The position numbers and the translations under genes are program-made. Below are positions 12,791 through 21,395 of a DNA stretch of 64,000 nt, one piece after another. The notes below the pieces were generated by a model. That model was not told the DNA's origin. It was given only the letters and a program-made list of their open reading frames with translations, and searched no databases. This DNA comes from Fasciola hepatica. Taxonomy: Eukaryota; Platyhelminthes; Trematoda; Plagiorchiida; Fasciolidae. Each line of letters begins with the position of its first letter. Position 1 is the first letter of the stretch. The stretch covers positions 8,154,501 to 8,218,500 of the forward strand of contig CANUEZ040000020.1 in the NCBI GenBank assembly GCA_948099385.1. The letters run 5' to 3'.

Positions 12791-13627
12791 TATGGCCGCC
12801 CGTTCGTAACCGTGTGGGGCTTTGAACTAAAGCCAGCTGAAGCCAACCGACCGACAGGCACACGGATGTTACTGGTAGAGCAAGGGGCGTCCGACCCAGT
12901 CACGTTCTGTAATTCCGGACCGGAAAGTACGAATAACGAGGTCAGTTTCAGCCTTCGGCCGACTTTCGTGTAGCTCGATGGCAGAAGACTTCTGCTGCGC
13001 CGCTGCTCTGGAAGGAACCAAGTAGAACACGATCCAGTTTACCGTTATCTAATTGGCATGCAGAACAACCAAGCTGCATCAACGGTAATGAGGACAACCT
13101 TGGAAGTCATGGTTTATCATCGGGAGTCTTCCGCTTTTCAGGAGGAGACAGAGCGGATACTCGAAGGATGTTAGCAACCACTTCTTCCACGCTTGTTGAA
13201 ATTCACAACAAATGGTGTTGCAATAATCAGATATCATGATCTAGCTGGCCCTGGAACTCAGCGGAGGAAGCTTTTGGCAGGCGGAACTACTGAAAACTCT
13301 GAGACATATTCGGTATTCCCTCGGTTTTGTGAGATAGAACCTTTTTAGGTCGACCACTCAGGTCTTCCCAAGAAGGGACTCACGCTTTGGGATTCATTGA
13401 TAACTGCGGAAATGCGCCTGAGGAGGGCTGTAGGGAAGGATAGGCACGTGAATTACTACACCCCGCCTGCGATGATTCCGCCGATCGGCTGCTGGGCGAA
13501 CACACAAGTGTGCTTCTATAGCCTGCACGCCAGTACCGACGGATTCGGAGAGGACGGGAGAGTTCAGTACGATGTTTGAGGTCTCGATCCCAGCTGCTGG
13601 TTATTCACCAATTTGTCATCCTTCCAA

Positions 13628-13830
13628 AATGACAACTAGACACTCAAACGCCTCGTCGGCATCAGAGGTGGGATAGAAGGACGACTCTTGGTTCAAACGA
13701 CGTTTCAGTGCGCATCCGGAGGCTCTGTTAGGGAATTATCCTGAGCGTGAACCTACAGAGTCAACGAGGAGACACTTACACGAGAGGTTCCTCTCTGCTT
13801 CCTGACAAGAAGACTGAACACTGAACGTTG
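13628..13830 (+). repeat. Plus-strand relative of the NL-c 3' tail
   Basis: This about 200-bp stretch matches the reverse complement of about 9606-9806 at roughly 80 percent by eye. Shared pieces include CTCAAACG, CATCCGGAGGC and CTACAGAGTCAACRAG. In NL-c the matching part encodes the end of the RT protein, with a tail reading DDxWFxxRxxxHPEALLG, and its 3' untranslated region. This is therefore the 3' end of a related element inserted in the opposite orientation. The two form an inverted repeat about 3.8 kb apart. No RT block is clear immediately upstream. Confidence 0.6.
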
Positions 13831-14342
13831 ACTGTTCTTTCTGCTGTCAGTTGTGTTGGTATGTGTGAGGGCGATCACGACGATGTTGGCGTTGATTTGG
13901 TAGCTCGCACGATTTGCGAACTCAATTCCCGTCCAGCAAATGGAGAAGCAGAACGAAAGCTTTTGGTGGTTTTTTGTAATTATATTGGTTGCCCTGTATA
14001 AATTACAGAGAAGGGAGGCTGAACGAGCTAATGAGCTGGAGCGCGCCTTGCCGTTTGTTACGTAGCGTGAAGAAGGTTTCAAAGAGCCAGTCTTTTACGG
14101 AACCAGGTAGAATAAAACAGCTCAGATTTCAAGCAACCAGTAGATTGAGGGAACTGACGCTAGACCGAATTCCTGAACTATTAAACAGCCTGGTCAACTT
14201 TTGCTAAACCAGTTGCGTACTTCAATGGGTGACTGGTGAGAATCACCCAAATGTCCTAAAGGGTTTCTAAGATAGGCTGCTGTGTCCGACCGAAGGAGAA
14301 TATAATACCGCACTGGTTAAATCGGGTCTGGATGAGTGAAAG

Positions 14343-14650
14343 TGTAGCGGTTGCCATCTTCGTTCATACTTTTACCACGTTTACTGTTTAACTGAACGCT
14401 GACTGCCAAGCGCGGTGGCCATTTGACCGTTGCTCTTGCGCACGCTCTCACGCACGCTCCCAAATGCACGCTAACCACTATCTCTCCCAATCGCCTTCTC
14501 GTTCTCACGGGTCGTGGAGAATACTGTTCTGGTTAACATATTTGTGCAGTGCCGCACATTAGAGTAACGTGCAGGTGGTCCACGCAGTACAAAGGACCGA
14601 AGCACGCGTTTACTAAGGAAACCGCGAAGTAAGGTCTAATCAACCTTACA
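14343..14650 (+). repeat. 5' LTR (308 bp)
   Basis: It begins TGTAGCGG and ends CCTTACA, giving the standard TG...CA ends. It matches the 3' LTR except for five substitutions and an extra 12 bp at about 14445, where a GCACGCT block is repeated. The extra block is also present in the minus-strand LTR at 26636-26944 but absent from the 3' LTR and the solo LTR at 27965. Position 14384 is C here and T in the second tandem copy and in the 3' LTR. It would provide the promoter and polyadenylation signals; I could not place a start site. Confidence 0.93.
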
Positions 14651-14652
14651 AT

Positions 14653-14672
14653 TGGTGAGCCCGACGTGATCC
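14653..14672 (+). promoter_or_regulatory. Primer-binding site, tRNA-Trp type
   Basis: TGGTGAGCCCGACGTGATCC starts two bases after the LTR end. Its reverse complement ends in CCA and resembles the acceptor and T-arm end of animal tRNA-Trp, allowing a mismatch or two. tRNA-Trp priming is characteristic of the CsRn1 clade. The same site occurs on the minus strand at 26614-26633, with one visible change, and in copy 2 at 47833-47852. Confidence 0.8.
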
Positions 14673-14911
14673 TCAGGTCACGTGAGTTTCCTTGTTTTCT
14701 ACCGTTCAAGGTCCCGTCTGCGTACGTTTTTGTGTGTTTTATTGTTTCCCTATCTTGATTTTTTTTTGGTTGGTTTACCAAATAATTTTTTTTTCTCGTC
14801 CATACATATTTTGTGTCTAATTCGTCGTAATTTTTTTTTTTTTCGCGAAGACTGTAGTGCCCCATTGGTCGTCGATTTCTTTTCCCGTCTGTATTCCATA
14901 AAGTAATCGCT

Positions 14912-15712
14912 ATGTCTGCCGAACGGAAATCCTGCTCAGACCCCACCGTTGGGGCCATCACGCTGCACATACCGGCATTCACACCTGCTGATCCAGAACT
15001 CTGGTTCACGCTGGTTGAGTTAGAATTCGAAAACTGCCGTATAACCAGTGACGCCAGCCGTTTCAGGTGGGTAGCAGGCCGCCTCCCGCCAGAGGTCACA
15101 ATGCAAGTAAGGGACGTAATAATCTCTTCCCGAAGCTATGAGGCTTTAAAGGAGGCTGTCATTGCCCGCACGACCCCAACGCAAGACCAACGTATGCAAC
15201 AACTTCAAAACGTTGAGCTTGGAAGTAGGAAGCCCTCCGAACTGCTGCGTGAGATGCAGCGCTTGAGAGGACCGACAATAGGTGAGGACCCGCTCTTGAG
15301 GGAACTTTGGCTGCAGCGTTTGCCGCATAACATTCCAGTTTTACTAAGTGCCGCGCGCAAATGCTCGCTAGAGGAAACTGCAGCGGTAGCTGATGACATT
15401 ATGTCACGATACAACCCCGCTGTAGCTGGAGTAACCAGGCCGTTCGTCGCAACGGTGCCTGCCTTGCCAACATCTAACGAACTCGCATCAGTTTTGTCTA
15501 GAATTGACGCGAGCCTGCAACGCCTAGCAGTTAGAAGTGGGTCACAGGAGCGGCACCGCGCACGCTCACCTAGGCTCCATAGTCCGTCATTGCGACGCCG
15601 TTTCGTCGGTTCTTCAAAAGAAGGATATTGTAAGTACCACAGTCGCTTCGGTGAGGGAGCCAAACGATGCGAACGAGGGTGTACGTTTCCCGGTGCTCAT
15701 CAGGGAAACTAA
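14912..15712 (+). CDS. gag: Gag polyprotein with CHCC zinc motif, copy 1
   Basis: This 266-residue frame encodes the structural protein that would package element RNA. The first ATG after the leader is used, and the same MSAERK start opens the gag of the minus-strand relative. The middle part (residues about 20-165) is the capsid-like helical region. Residues about 205-237 are Arg/Ser-rich. Near the C-terminus is a zinc motif C240-x2-H243-x9-C253-x3-C257. This CHCC arrangement, in place of the usual CCHC knuckle, is a recognised feature of CsRn1-type Gags. The frame ends in TAA at 15710-15712, directly after a GGGAAAC slip site, and overlaps the pol frame by 58 nt. The upstream leader (14673-14911) contains T-runs of 9 to 13. 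No internal stop or shift is present. Confidence 0.9.
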   Translation: MSAERKSCSDPTVGAITLHIPAFTPADPELWFTLVELEFENCRITSDASRFRWVAGRLPPEVTMQVRDVIISSRSYEALKEAVIARTTPTQDQRMQQLQNVELGSRKPSELLREMQRLRGPTIGEDPLLRELWLQRLPHNIPVLLSAARKCSLEETAAVADDIMSRYNPAVAGVTRPFVATVPALPTSNELASVLSRIDASLQRLAVRSGSQERHRARSPRLHSPSLRRRFVGSSKEGYCKYHSRFGEGAKRCERGCTFPGAHQGN

Positions 15713-17397
15713 ACCCCCGGCCCGTGGTGGCGACCCACGAAGCCGGGTATCACACCAATAGTCGTCTTTTGAATGTAAGGGACATCATTTCAAATAACCT
15801 ATTCCTTGTAGATACCGGTACCGAAGTGAGCGTCGTCCCCCGAGCGAAAGACGACAATAGCACACCGCAGGCCCAAACACTACGCGCTGCCAATGGCACG
15901 GCCATCCCAACGTTTGGCCAGCGGTCGCTCACCTTAAACTTGGGTTTAAAGCGTAATTTTCGTTGGGTATTCATCATCGCCGACGTCCCGTACCCACTTC
16001 TGGGCATTGACTTCCTGCAGCACTTTGACTTGTTAGTTGATGCACGGCACCGCAGAGTGGTGGATCGTCAGACCACTCTCGCCGTTGCGGGTCATAATTC
16101 GCGAGTGAATCATGTCACGCCATTTTACGTTCAACCACCGGCACACCAACCTTATGGCGAACTCATCGCCGCCTACCCGGCCATGTTTCGGCAGGCCGGG
16201 CCTCTCCCAGCAGTGACGACCAGTGTCACTCACCATATCGATACTAAGGGACCCCCAGTGTTCAGTAGGCCGCGTCGGTTAGCACCAGACAAGCTTCGTG
16301 TTGCACAGGCCGAATTCGAACATATGCTAGAACTGGGTATAATACGCCCTTCTAGTAGCCCTTGGGCTTCCCCCCTTCATATGGTTCCTAAGGCTAGTGG
16401 CGACTGGCGACCCTGTGGTGATTACAGAGCGCTTAACAAAGTCACCGTCCCGGACCGATACCCGACTCCCCATATACAGGATCTTACTTCGTCTTTATCA
16501 GGTTGCTCCATCTTCAGCCGTATCGATTTGGTTCGGGCGTACAACCAGATCCCGGTAGCAGAGGCCGATATCCCTAAAACTGCCGTCACTACACCTTTCG
16601 GGCTGTTCGAGTTTCTGCGAATGCCGTTTGGACTCAGCAATGCAGCCCAGACCTTTCAACGGTTCATGCACGAGGCAACTCGTGGTTTGGAAAATGTCCA
16701 CGTATACTTGGATGATATTTTGGTGGCGAGTTCTTCAGAGCAAGAGCACGCTACGCACTTACGAGCACTTTTCGAACGCCTTAGCCAGCACGGCGTTACG
16801 ATCAATATCGCGAAATGCGAATTAGGCCGGTCTGATATCACTTTCATAGGACATTCCATTTCATCCTCGGGTATCCGCCCTCTGTCAGATAAAGTTTCCG
16901 CTATTCGCGACTACCCTGAACCCCAATCTTTTCGCCAGTTGCGTCAGTTTGCCGGTCTGGTGAATTTCTACCGCCGATTTATTCCTCACTGTGCGGAAAT
17001 GATGCAACCCCTCACCGACCTGTTGCGCGGAGGTAAGCGGAAGTTCGTGTTTCCCGACACAGCACAAGCTGCATTCGCCTTGGTCAAAGATGCTGTCGCC
17101 AACACAGCACTCCTTACTCACCCTGACCCTTTGGCTCCTATTTCGGTAGTGACGGATGCCTCGGACACAGCGGTTGGAGCAGTACTGCAACAGTTCGTAG
17201 ATGACTCTTGGCAACCTTTAGCATTCTTCTCCAAGCGCCTACAACCCGCGGAATCAAGGTACAGCACGTTCGGTAGAGAGTTATTAGCCATCTACCTGGG
17301 AATTCGTCATTTTCGACATGCACTCGAAGGCCGTTCGTTCACGGTGTTTACAGACCACAAGCCTTTGGTTTACGCACTGAAGTCAGCTTCCGATTGA
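15655..17397 (+). CDS. pol: Pol part 1: protease, reverse transcriptase, RNase H (ends at in-frame TGA), copy 1
   Basis: The open frame follows a TGA at 15652 and overlaps gag; an ATG at 15667 exists, but translation is expected by -1 frameshifting. Residues below are counted from that ATG. Protease: LVDTG with catalytic Asp at residue 49 and a PLLGIDFL flap/helix block near 115. Reverse transcriptase: about residues 205-390, with [35 protein letters not shown] and the YLDD active site at 347-350. RNase H: TDASD starting at about 496, FGRELLAI, and [10 protein letters not shown] near the end. The frame stops at TGA 17395-17397, just before the usual end of RNase H. The same frame continues immediately beyond it into integrase, so the stop is a nonsense change. 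Programmed readthrough is possible but unsupported. Confidence 0.93.
   Translation, partial: GSQTMRTRVYVSRCSSGKLNPRPVVATHEAGYHTNSRLLNVRDIISNNLFLVDTGTEVSVVPRAKDDNSTPQAQTLRAANGTAIPTFGQRSLTLNLGLKRNFRWVFIIADVPYPLLGIDFLQHFDLLVDARHRRVVDRQTTLAVAGHNSRVNHVTPFYVQPPAHQPYGELIAAYPAMFRQAGPLPAVTTSVTHHIDTKGPPVFSRPRRLAPDKLRVAQAEFEHMLELGIIRPSSSPWASPLHMVPKASGDWRPCGDYRALNKVTVPDRYPTPHIQDLTSSLSGCSIFSRIDLVRAYNQIPVAEADIPKTAVTTPFGLFEFLRMPFGLSNAAQTFQRFMHEATRGLENVHVYLDDILVASSSEQEHATHLRALFERLSQHGVTINIAKCELGRSDITFIGHSISSSGIRPLSDKVSAIRDYPEPQSFRQLRQFAGLVNFYRRFIPHCAEMMQPLTDLLRGGKRKFVFPDTAQAAFALVKDAVANTALLTHPDPLAPISVVTDASDTAVGAVLQQFVDDSWQPLAFFSKRLQPAESRYSTFGRELLAIYLGIRHFRHALEGRSFTVFTDHKPLVYALKSASD
15703..15747 (+). promoter_or_regulatory. 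Programmed -1 frameshift signal between gag and pol, copy 1
   Basis: The heptamer GGGAAAC occupies 15703-15709 in the X_XXY_YYZ phase of the gag frame (codons GGA AAC) and is followed at once by the gag TAA. After a 6-nt spacer a stem-loop runs 15716-15747. Its outer stem pairs CCCGGC (15716-15721) with GCCGGG (15742-15747), and its inner stem pairs CGTGG (15723-15727) with CCACG (15735-15739). Pol lies in the -1 frame, open from 15655. Heptamer, spacing and hairpin together match a canonical eukaryotic -1 recoding element. The minus-strand relative keeps the heptamer (25587-25593), spacer and hairpin (25549-25580), with a G.U in the inner stem. Confidence 0.8.
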
Positions 17398-18900
17398 TAC
17401 TCACCACGCGAGATTCGCCACTTAGACTTTGTCTCACAGTTTACTGTGGACATACGACACGTCTCTGGGGTACTTAATCCCGTCGCAGACGCCTTATCGC
17501 GCGTATATCAACTAAGTCTGGCACAAACGCCTAACATCAACTTAGACGCAATGGCACAGGCTCAAACTATGGACCCTGACATCGAACAACTTAGACAAAA
17601 CGGTTCTTTGAGTTTAACCACAGTGCCTATCCCAGCTTTCCAGAATACCATCGTGTGCGATGTGTCGCAAGGTCGCCCTAGGCCAGTAGTTCCTGCTGCC
17701 CACCGGTATCCTACGTTCATGACACTCCATAATCTGGCTCATCCCGGTGTGACTGCCTCGGTGAAACTGATAACTGAGCGTTTTGTTTGGCACAATGTCA
17801 AACGCGATGTCCGTCAATGGGCTCGTGCTTGTCTGCAGTGTCAACGTGTTAAGACCCATAGGCACACTAAGGCAGCGTTAGCCAGGTTCCCAGAACCTGA
17901 AACACGTTTTCATCATGTGCACGTCGACCTCGTAGGACCACTCCCACCTTCGCTTGGGTACGTTTACATACTCACATGCGTGGATCGTTTTACTCGCTGG
18001 CCGCAGGCCATCCCTATCCCTCGTCCCACCTCGGAAGAGGCCGCGAAAGCTTTTCTGACCGGTTGGGTTAGTCATTTCGGTTGCCCGGCAATAGTAACCA
18101 CCGATCGCGGTCCACACTTTGACGGCGCTTTCGGCAGCCTACTCGCTACGCTCGGTTGCCAACACGTTAAGACGACAGCTTACCACCCTCAGGCCAATGG
18201 TATGGTTGAGCGTTTCCACCGACAATTAAAAGCCGCTCTTCGAGCAAACGGTAACCCCCTTTGGAGTGAAACACTACCATTAGCACTCTTAAGCCTGCGT
18301 AGTACCGTTAAGGAGGAGTTACACACAACACCGGCCGTACTAGTATATGGCTGTCCACTTCGTCTGCCTGGGGAGTTGGTAGCCCCCTCATCAACCGTGA
18401 CTTTCGACTACGGTGACTATGCTCAGCGCCTTACGCAGCACATGCGAGTGCTCAAGGCCAGTCCGCCGCGTGAACAACAGTCTACAAGTTATGTCCCAAC
18501 TGCGTTAGGAACCGCTACTCATGTATTCCTTCGCGTCGATGGCGTTCGATCACCACTACAAGCGCCATACACTGGCCCGTTTCGGGTGATAAAACGTAGG
18601 GCTAAAACATTTGTCATAGATATCAACGGACGACACGACACCGTATCTATCGACCGTCTCAAGCCTGCCGTCATTGAGTGCAAGCCGCTCGGCCAATTTA
18701 CACCCACTCAAGTCGCTCAGTCACCTGCATCGAGCGAGTTACCACTCGAACCACCCCCAATTACGCCTAGTGAGGACTCGGCAGCTAGTCCATCAGATTC
18801 TCCAACCGTACCCGCAACGCGAAGTAGCCGTCGCGGTCGCCAACTACGAAATCCCGTCCGCTTCGCCGATTTCGTGACGATTTTTACAACCGACTGTTAG
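17398..18900 (+). CDS. pol: Pol part 2: RNase H end and integrase, copy 1
   Basis: This is the in-frame continuation of pol after the TGA. It has its first ATG at 17446 (484 residues from there), but no independent start is expected. The N-terminal zinc domain is H95-x3-H99-x29-C129-x2-C132. The catalytic triad is D161 (HVDLVGPL), D220 (TTDRGPHF) and E255 (NGMVERFH). A C-terminal GPF/Y-type module reads YTGPFRVIKRR with a following DRLKP near 370-410. The last 80 residues are Pro/Ser-rich and end in a basic, Arg-rich patch. All catalytic residues are intact, so the upstream stop is the only visible defect. Confidence 0.92.
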   Translation, partial: YSPREIRHLDFVSQFTVDIRHVSGVLNPVADALSRVYQLSLAQTPNINLDAMAQAQTMDPDIEQLRQNGSLSLTTVPIPAFQNTIVCDVSQGRPRPVVPAAHRYPTFMTLHNLAHPGVTASVKLITERFVWHNVKRDVRQWARACLQCQRVKTHRHTKAALARFPEPETRFHHVHVDLVGPLPPSLGYVYILTCVDRFTRWPQAIPIPRPTSEEAAKAFLTGWVSHFGCPAIVTTDRGPHFDGAFGSLLATLGCQHVKTTAYHPQANGMVERFHRQLKAALRANGNPLWSETLPLALLSLRSTVKEELHTTPAVLVYGCPLRLPGELVAPSSTVTFDYGDYAQRLTQHMRVLKASPPREQQSTSYVPTALGTATHVFLRVDGVRSPLQAPYTGPFRVIKRRAKTFVIDINGRHDTVSIDRLKPAVIECKPLGQFTPTQVAQSPASSELPLEPPPITPSEDSAASPSDSPTVPATRSSRRGRQLRNPVRFADFVTIFTTDC

Positions 18901-19460
18901 CAATAAGTTGGGAAGTTCGCCATGGATTTACCAAACAACAGACCCGGGAAATTACAATCGGTAGTTATGATTTCATTTTCTTCTGGTCTCCTAGCGACTA
19001 CAACAACACCGAACATCGTTTGTGTGTTGTTATTACGGTCCAACATCCGCCGGCGCCCTCAGGCGCTATTTTGTTCCAGTTTACCTTGCCCTCTCTCAGA
19101 CGGATCTAACAAGTCACATTGGCTTCATCCGTAGCCTGGCTGACTCCCGTGCACGTTCAAGGAGCCAACCGCTCACTGGACAACGGGACGATTGGTCAGC
19201 CTGGCACTGGAGACGGCAACTGGACGCCTTTTTGGATGGACCCGACGAGGCATTTTCCGGCTTGCATTCGTATGAGACCCGCGGGCGCCAAAACACAGTT
19301 GGACCCACGCACATCGGACCTCGAGAGTGCAGGCACCGGTAAACTCATCAGCAGTCGTTCGACGTCAACAACAATATAACGGAGAAGCTATGAGGAGTTC
19401 CTGGACAACCAATAATTCCGGCTTACCATCACGATCGAAGCCCAACTCCGTCGGACTTCT
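18901..19460 (+). other. Long 3' untranslated region of the LTR element
   Basis: About 560 bp separate the integrase stop from the purine tract. Three overlapping open frames of 70 to 106 codons occur here (starting 18922, 19022 and 19119). None has a signal peptide, membrane segment or family resemblance, so I do not call an env or accessory gene. It is more likely untranslated sequence with RNA-level roles. Copy 2 has the same stretch at 52080-52639. Confidence 0.5.
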
Positions 19461-19469
19461 AGGAGGAGG
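19461..19469 (+). promoter_or_regulatory. Polypurine tract candidate
   Basis: AGGAGGAGG lies four Cs upstream of the 3' LTR start at 19474. A purine run in this position would prime plus-strand DNA synthesis. The four intervening Cs are slightly unusual, because the tract normally abuts the LTR. Copy 2 equivalent: 52640-52648. Confidence 0.55.
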
Positions 19470-19473
19470 CCCC

Positions 19474-19769
19474 TGTAGCGGTTGCCATCTTCGTTCATAC
19501 TTTTACCACGTTTATTGTTTAACTGAACGCTGACTGCCAAGCGCGGTGGCCATTTGACCGTTGCTCTTGCGCACGCTCCCAAATACACGCTAACCACTAT
19601 CTCTCCCAATCGCCTTCTCGTTCTCACGGGTCGTGGAGAATACTGTTCTGGTTAACATATTCGTGCAGTGCCGCACATTGGAGTAACGTGCAGGTGGTCC
19701 ACGCAGTACAAAGGACCGAAGCACGCGTTTACTAAGGAAACCGCGAAGTAAGCTCTAATCAACCTTACA
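19474..19769 (+). repeat. 3' LTR (296 bp)
   Basis: TGTAGCGG...CCTTACA ends match the 5' LTR. It lacks the 12-bp block of the 5' LTR and has T, A, C, G and C at the five positions where the two differ. At several of these it agrees with the solo LTR at 27965 rather than with its own partner. The flanking AAAG at 19770-19773 completes the target duplication. Confidence 0.93.
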
Positions 19770-19773
19770 AAAG

Positions 19774-21354
19774 TACTTTTGTCCTGACCATAAACTACTT
19801 TACGTGACTGAGAAGAAAGATTCGAAAAGGAAGATTGCCTATAGCTAGAGGATGGCCTGACGCCAGATTTAGCCGCTTTTGGGAAGCGGTTGTCACTCCC
19901 AAGTAAATCTAAGTGAAGAAACCTATTCGTAAACAAGGCGTGCCTAAGCTCTAAGCACGCGATTGCATTTCATTGAGTTTGGTATCTGCGAAGCCGCTAC
20001 ATTGCTACCACTGGTGACGATGGCGGAAATGTTGGTGACGATGAGTATGACTATGACAGTGATGACCCCACATCATTTGTGATGGCAGTCGACATCTTCC
20101 CTGCCTTCTATGCCACACAGGTACCGATAACCGATGGTGTCTAAACATACGGGCTTTAACATAGCCCGACTGAATTTGTGGGACTGTAATATGTGGAACG
20201 GCTGAAACAGCTGAATCGGTGCCCGTAGAAAGTGAGATTGATGTGAAATGTTATAGTGCGACTTTTGTTCGGATGCTTGCCACAAGGGTATATAAGCGTT
20301 GTGACTAAGGTTAGCACCGTCATTGACCGCGATGGCTGTAGGTGCTGCGGGCGCGGCCTCGGTTGATGGTTCTGCGGTATTTTCTTGCTTGGGTCGCGTT
20401 GCGTAGAAGAGTTTTTCAGATTTTGAAAATGATTTTCGGGTTTTCAAAGCGAAACTTCAAATGTTTTTCTATATTTATGATAATGTAGTTACCGTCGGCT
20501 GTATAATTCACCAAAATGAGTATCAGTTATCGCGCATGTTTGAAAGATATTCCAAAAGTAGCGTTTTCCCGCGCCCGGATGTTTGGTTTATAACATCGAT
20601 AACCCATCGCATTTGATGCACCGCACTTCGACAAACTTTACTGTGTTCATCGGGAATTTAGTAAAGATCATTGTTTATTTCGTATCATCCAAGCTGGATC
20701 CAACCATTATATCCATCATACTAAAAACATTCGCCCCGGGTGAGAACTATCTTTAAACAAACTAGGCACACGGTCGCAACGTTGTTGGGTGCACAACTAT
20801 GAGCTGACAGTCAACATATTGGCAGAACCCTTGGAAAAATACAATTTCATGTGGCATGCCGAGCAACACTCCGGTGCGGAGCTGGTGTAGTTTTAACCAG
20901 AATAGACACAAGCTACTGAAAAATGTTGCCAGTTGCAATCTTATCAGGGTTGTCAATCCGTTCACAGTACTGAAGTTGGAACTAAATTTTGCCCCGGGAG
21001 CTGTACATATGGACTTTAAGTTGACGTCATGGCCAGAATCACAAAAACGGTTCTGTTGTCTTGTAGCCTTGAAGTGGTACACGGGCTCAGTGCTGAAGCA
21101 TAAAAGCTCCCAAATCCTGTGATTGTCTTGTTATGTGAATACCACCGCTGTGCTGGAGAACAGCCCATCGGATATTGAGGTAACTGGATAGAGGTAGAGG
21201 GTTGAAATTACGGGCCTTGGCAGCATATTGCCTCTTGTGTTGCCGATGAGCTGAAAGATGGACCACTGGACAGTTAAAATGGTTGGGATAATAATCTTGA
21301 CTGCGTCCTCCGTCCTTTAATGCCGGCGAGCTGAAAGACAAGCCAGGCAGCACG
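19774..21354. other. Unassigned DNA between the LTR element and the DNA-transposon-like element
   Basis: I recognise no gene. Near 20010-20070 there is an imperfect GATGA-rich run (GGTGACGATG-type units). Open frames of 106-124 codons on the minus strand (20073-20447 and 20762-21082) have no clear domain. The second lies just downstream of the transposase remnant and might be its eroded C-terminal part, but I could not find diagnostic residues. Confidence 0.4.
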
Positions 21355-21395
21355 GACGTCACCAAGGAATCCCCTTTGAAACAAAAGTGGGACAA

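Larger units (their letters stand above)
11823..14338. other. Mostly unassigned DNA upstream of the LTR element
   Basis: Apart from two short non-LTR-like pieces listed separately (12600-12790 and 13628-13830, both plus strand), nothing is recognisable. Open frames are short and unrelated to known domains. The region ends at the AAAG target duplication of the LTR retrotransposon. Confidence 0.4.
14343..19769 (+). mobile_element. Ty3/gypsy LTR retrotransposon, CsRn1-like, copy 1
   Basis: The element is complete in layout: 5' LTR, tRNA-Trp-type primer site, gag, pol in the order protease, reverse transcriptase, RNase H, integrase, a purine tract and 3' LTR. Integrase after RNase H identifies Ty3/gypsy order. 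A 4-bp target duplication, AAAG, lies at 14339-14342 and 19770-19773. The LTRs differ by five substitutions and one 12-bp indel over about 296 aligned bases. Gag and pol are in different frames joined by a -1 recoding signal. Pol carries an in-frame TGA at 17395-17397, so the element is probably non-autonomous now. There is no envelope-like frame. Assignment to the CsRn1 clade rests on the CHCC Gag motif and the primer site. Confidence 0.93.

Noticed and set aside
15205..15663. 152-codon minus-strand frame overlapping gag
   Set aside because: It lies wholly antisense to an intact, recognisable Gag and repeats in the relic only as a mirror of Gag conservation.
18922..19379. Overlapping small frames after integrase as a possible env or accessory gene
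   Set aside because: No signal peptide, membrane segment, glycosylation-rich ectodomain or family resemblance; lengths are within chance expectation.
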